Of a stretch of DNA of 63,683 nucleotides, positions 62,692 to 63,683 are shown piece by piece. Below the pieces are notes generated by a model. That model made no database searches and was not told the DNA's origin. It saw only the letters and a list, made by a program, of their open reading frames with translations. Source of the stretch: Bradyrhizobium sp. (lineage in GTDB: Bacteria > Pseudomonadota > Alphaproteobacteria > Rhizobiales > Xanthobacteraceae); contig NZ_JAUYAN010000009.1 of NCBI RefSeq assembly GCF_030693485.1, positions 1 to 63,683 of the forward strand, written 5' to 3'. A program made the translations under genes and the position numbers. The number at the start of each line of letters is the position of its first letter. Positions within the stretch are counted from its first letter, which is position 1.

Positions 62692-63683
62692 ATGGCCGCG
62701 GTGTCGGATAACAGGTTCAGGATTGCCATCGATATCGGGGGCACCTTCACCGATATCGCCCTTCTGACCGATGCCGGGCTGATCCACCAAAGCAAGATTT
62801 CCTCGACCCCGGCCGATCCGAGCGTCGCCGTGATCGAAGGTGTCGGACAGCTGTTGGCCGAACTGTCGATCTCGCCCGCCGCGATTGCCGAAGTGCTGCA
62901 CGGGACCACCGTCGGTTCGAACACCATCCTGCAGCGCAAGGGTGCGAAGACCGGCCTCATCACCACCCGCGGCTTTCGCGACGTGCTGGAGATCGGCCGC
63001 ATCCGCATGCCCGACATGTTCGACCTGACCTGGGAAAAGCCGAAGCCGCTGGTGCCGCGACGGCATCGCTTGGAAGTCACCGAACGCATGGCGGCGGACG
63101 GCACGACGGTCGAGCCGCTGTCGGAGTCCGGCGTGATATCGGCGGGCAGGGCGCTCGCCGCCGAGGGCATCGAAGCGGTCGCCATCGCCTTCATCAACAG
63201 CTATCGCAATCCGGCTCACGAGTTGCAGGCCGAAGCCGTCATCCGCGCCAATTTTCCGGATTTGCTGGTCACCACGTCCTGCGCCGTATTGCCGGAAATG
63301 AAGGAATACGAACGCACCAGCACGACGGTGGTGAACGCCTATCTGCTGGCCGCGATGCGCAGTTATCTGCAGCGGCTCGAATCGGGACTCCGGGCCATCG
63401 GCGTGGCTGCGCCGATCCTGGTCATGACCTCGAACGGCGGCATGCTGGCCGCCAACGTGACCTGCGAAAAGCCGGTGCTCGTGGTGGCCTCCGGTCCCGC
63501 CGGCGGCGTCATCGGCGCGGCCAGGCTCGGGGTTGCGCGCACCGATCGCGACGTTATCGTGTTCGATATGGGAGGCACCACCGCGAAGGCCGTCATCATC
63601 GAGGACGGCCGCCCCAGCATGACCTCGGAGTACGAGTTTCGCGACGGCATTTCGACATCGAGCCGCTTCATCAAGGCCGGCGG
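62692..63683 (+). CDS. Hydantoinase/oxoprolinase family protein, N-terminal part (incomplete at the window edge)
   Basis: The first 330 codons of a HyuA-type protein. It begins MAAVSDNRFRIAIDIGGTFT with the ATP-binding loop IGGTFTDIAL, followed by LHGTTVGSNTILQRKGAKTGLI in shorter blocks (HGTTVGSNT near residue 84), RHRLEVTERM, and FDMGGTTAKAVIIEDG, the second nucleotide motif near residue 300. The family hydrolyses hydantoins or 5-oxoproline, or carboxylates ketones, using ATP. A HyuB-type partner is expected beyond the edge. GAGGGT precedes the ATG. The gene is open to the last base. Confidence 0.85.
   Translation, partial: MAAVSDNRFRIAIDIGGTFTDIALLTDAGLIHQSKISSTPADPSVAVIEGVGQLLAELSISPAAIAEVLHGTTVGSNTILQRKGAKTGLITTRGFRDVLEIGRIRMPDMFDLTWEKPKPLVPRRHRLEVTERMAADGTTVEPLSESGVISAGRALAAEGIEAVAIAFINSYRNPAHELQAEAVIRANFPDLLVTTSCAVLPEMKEYERTSTTVVNAYLLAAMRSYLQRLESGLRAIGVAAPILVMTSNGGMLAANVTCEKPVLVVASGPAGGVIGAARLGVARTDRDVIVFDMGGTTAKAVIIEDGRPSMTSEYEFRDGISTSSRFIKAG

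Noticed and set aside
1..63683. tRNA, rRNA genes or CRISPR arrays
   Set aside because: No conserved T-loop with a cloverleaf, no rRNA stretch, and no regularly spaced direct repeats were seen by eye. A covariance-model scan would settle small RNAs.

Overview
The window is GC-rich alphaproteobacterial chromosome, most likely Bradyrhizobium or a close relative such as Rhodopseudomonas. The basis is a complete hopanoid locus including the 2-methylase HpnP, the proteins' general resemblance to that group, and several copies of a short palindromic intergenic repeat ending in CGGAATGACG. No rRNA, tRNA or CRISPR array was seen. There is one IS remnant.

Layout. Positions 1-426 hold two palindromic repeats and no convincing gene. 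427-6959 is a putative acyl-CoA/organic-acid catabolic block: SDR, thiolase and DUF35 on the minus strand, then a split AtuA-type pair, an amidase and a DUF2848 protein on the plus strand. 7101-9847 has a frameshifted 2OG-Fe(II) oxygenase coupled to an AlkB-type dioxygenase, then an MFS transporter. 9970-19127 is a homoprotocatechuate (3,4-dihydroxyphenylacetate) meta-cleavage cluster. hpaH-hpaF-hpaE-hpaD, a fumarylacetoacetate-hydrolase-family gene and a ThDP enzyme run leftward, diverging from the MarR regulator hpaR. An Ldh-type dehydrogenase and an HpaI-type aldolase follow hpaR. A copper amine oxidase (19321-21258) and a UxaA-family dehydratase (21405-22928) come next.

23091-29812 is a three-gene cassette of a large transglutaminase/DUF2126 protein, a circularly permuted ATP-grasp/alpha-E fusion and a small transglutaminase, coupled to a YhiN-type flavoprotein. 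31276-35077 carries aspartate dehydrogenase and a tripartite tricarboxylate transporter whose small membrane subunit gene (tctB) has an in-frame stop. A remnant of an ISNCY-like transposase lies at 35747-35997.

36269-42491 joins a secreted cache-domain protein, a methyl-accepting chemotaxis protein and ethanolamine ammonia-lyase. The B12/radical-SAM hopanoid C-2 methylase gene hpnP sits between eutB and eutC. 42693-59633 is the hopanoid locus: an MMPL/RND permease, two small secreted proteins, hpnC-hpnD-hpnE-shc(hpnF)-hpnG (overlapping or closely spaced), then convergent hpnH and ispH, then the transporter hpnN, a DUF2147 protein and the aminotransferase hpnO. Together they build squalene from farnesyl diphosphate, cyclise it to hopene, add and process the ribose-derived side chain, aminate it, methylate C-2 and move the lipid to the outer membrane.

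59738-63683 has a GFA-family zinc protein, an LLM flavoprotein, a cytochrome P450 and the 5' part of a hydantoinase/oxoprolinase-type gene that runs off the window. Points for a second look: the eutB-hpnP-eutC interleaving, a consensus EcfG-type promoter before hpnN, palindromic operators before hpaR/hpaH and before the hydantoinase gene, the transglutaminase/ATP-grasp cassette, and two recently broken genes.
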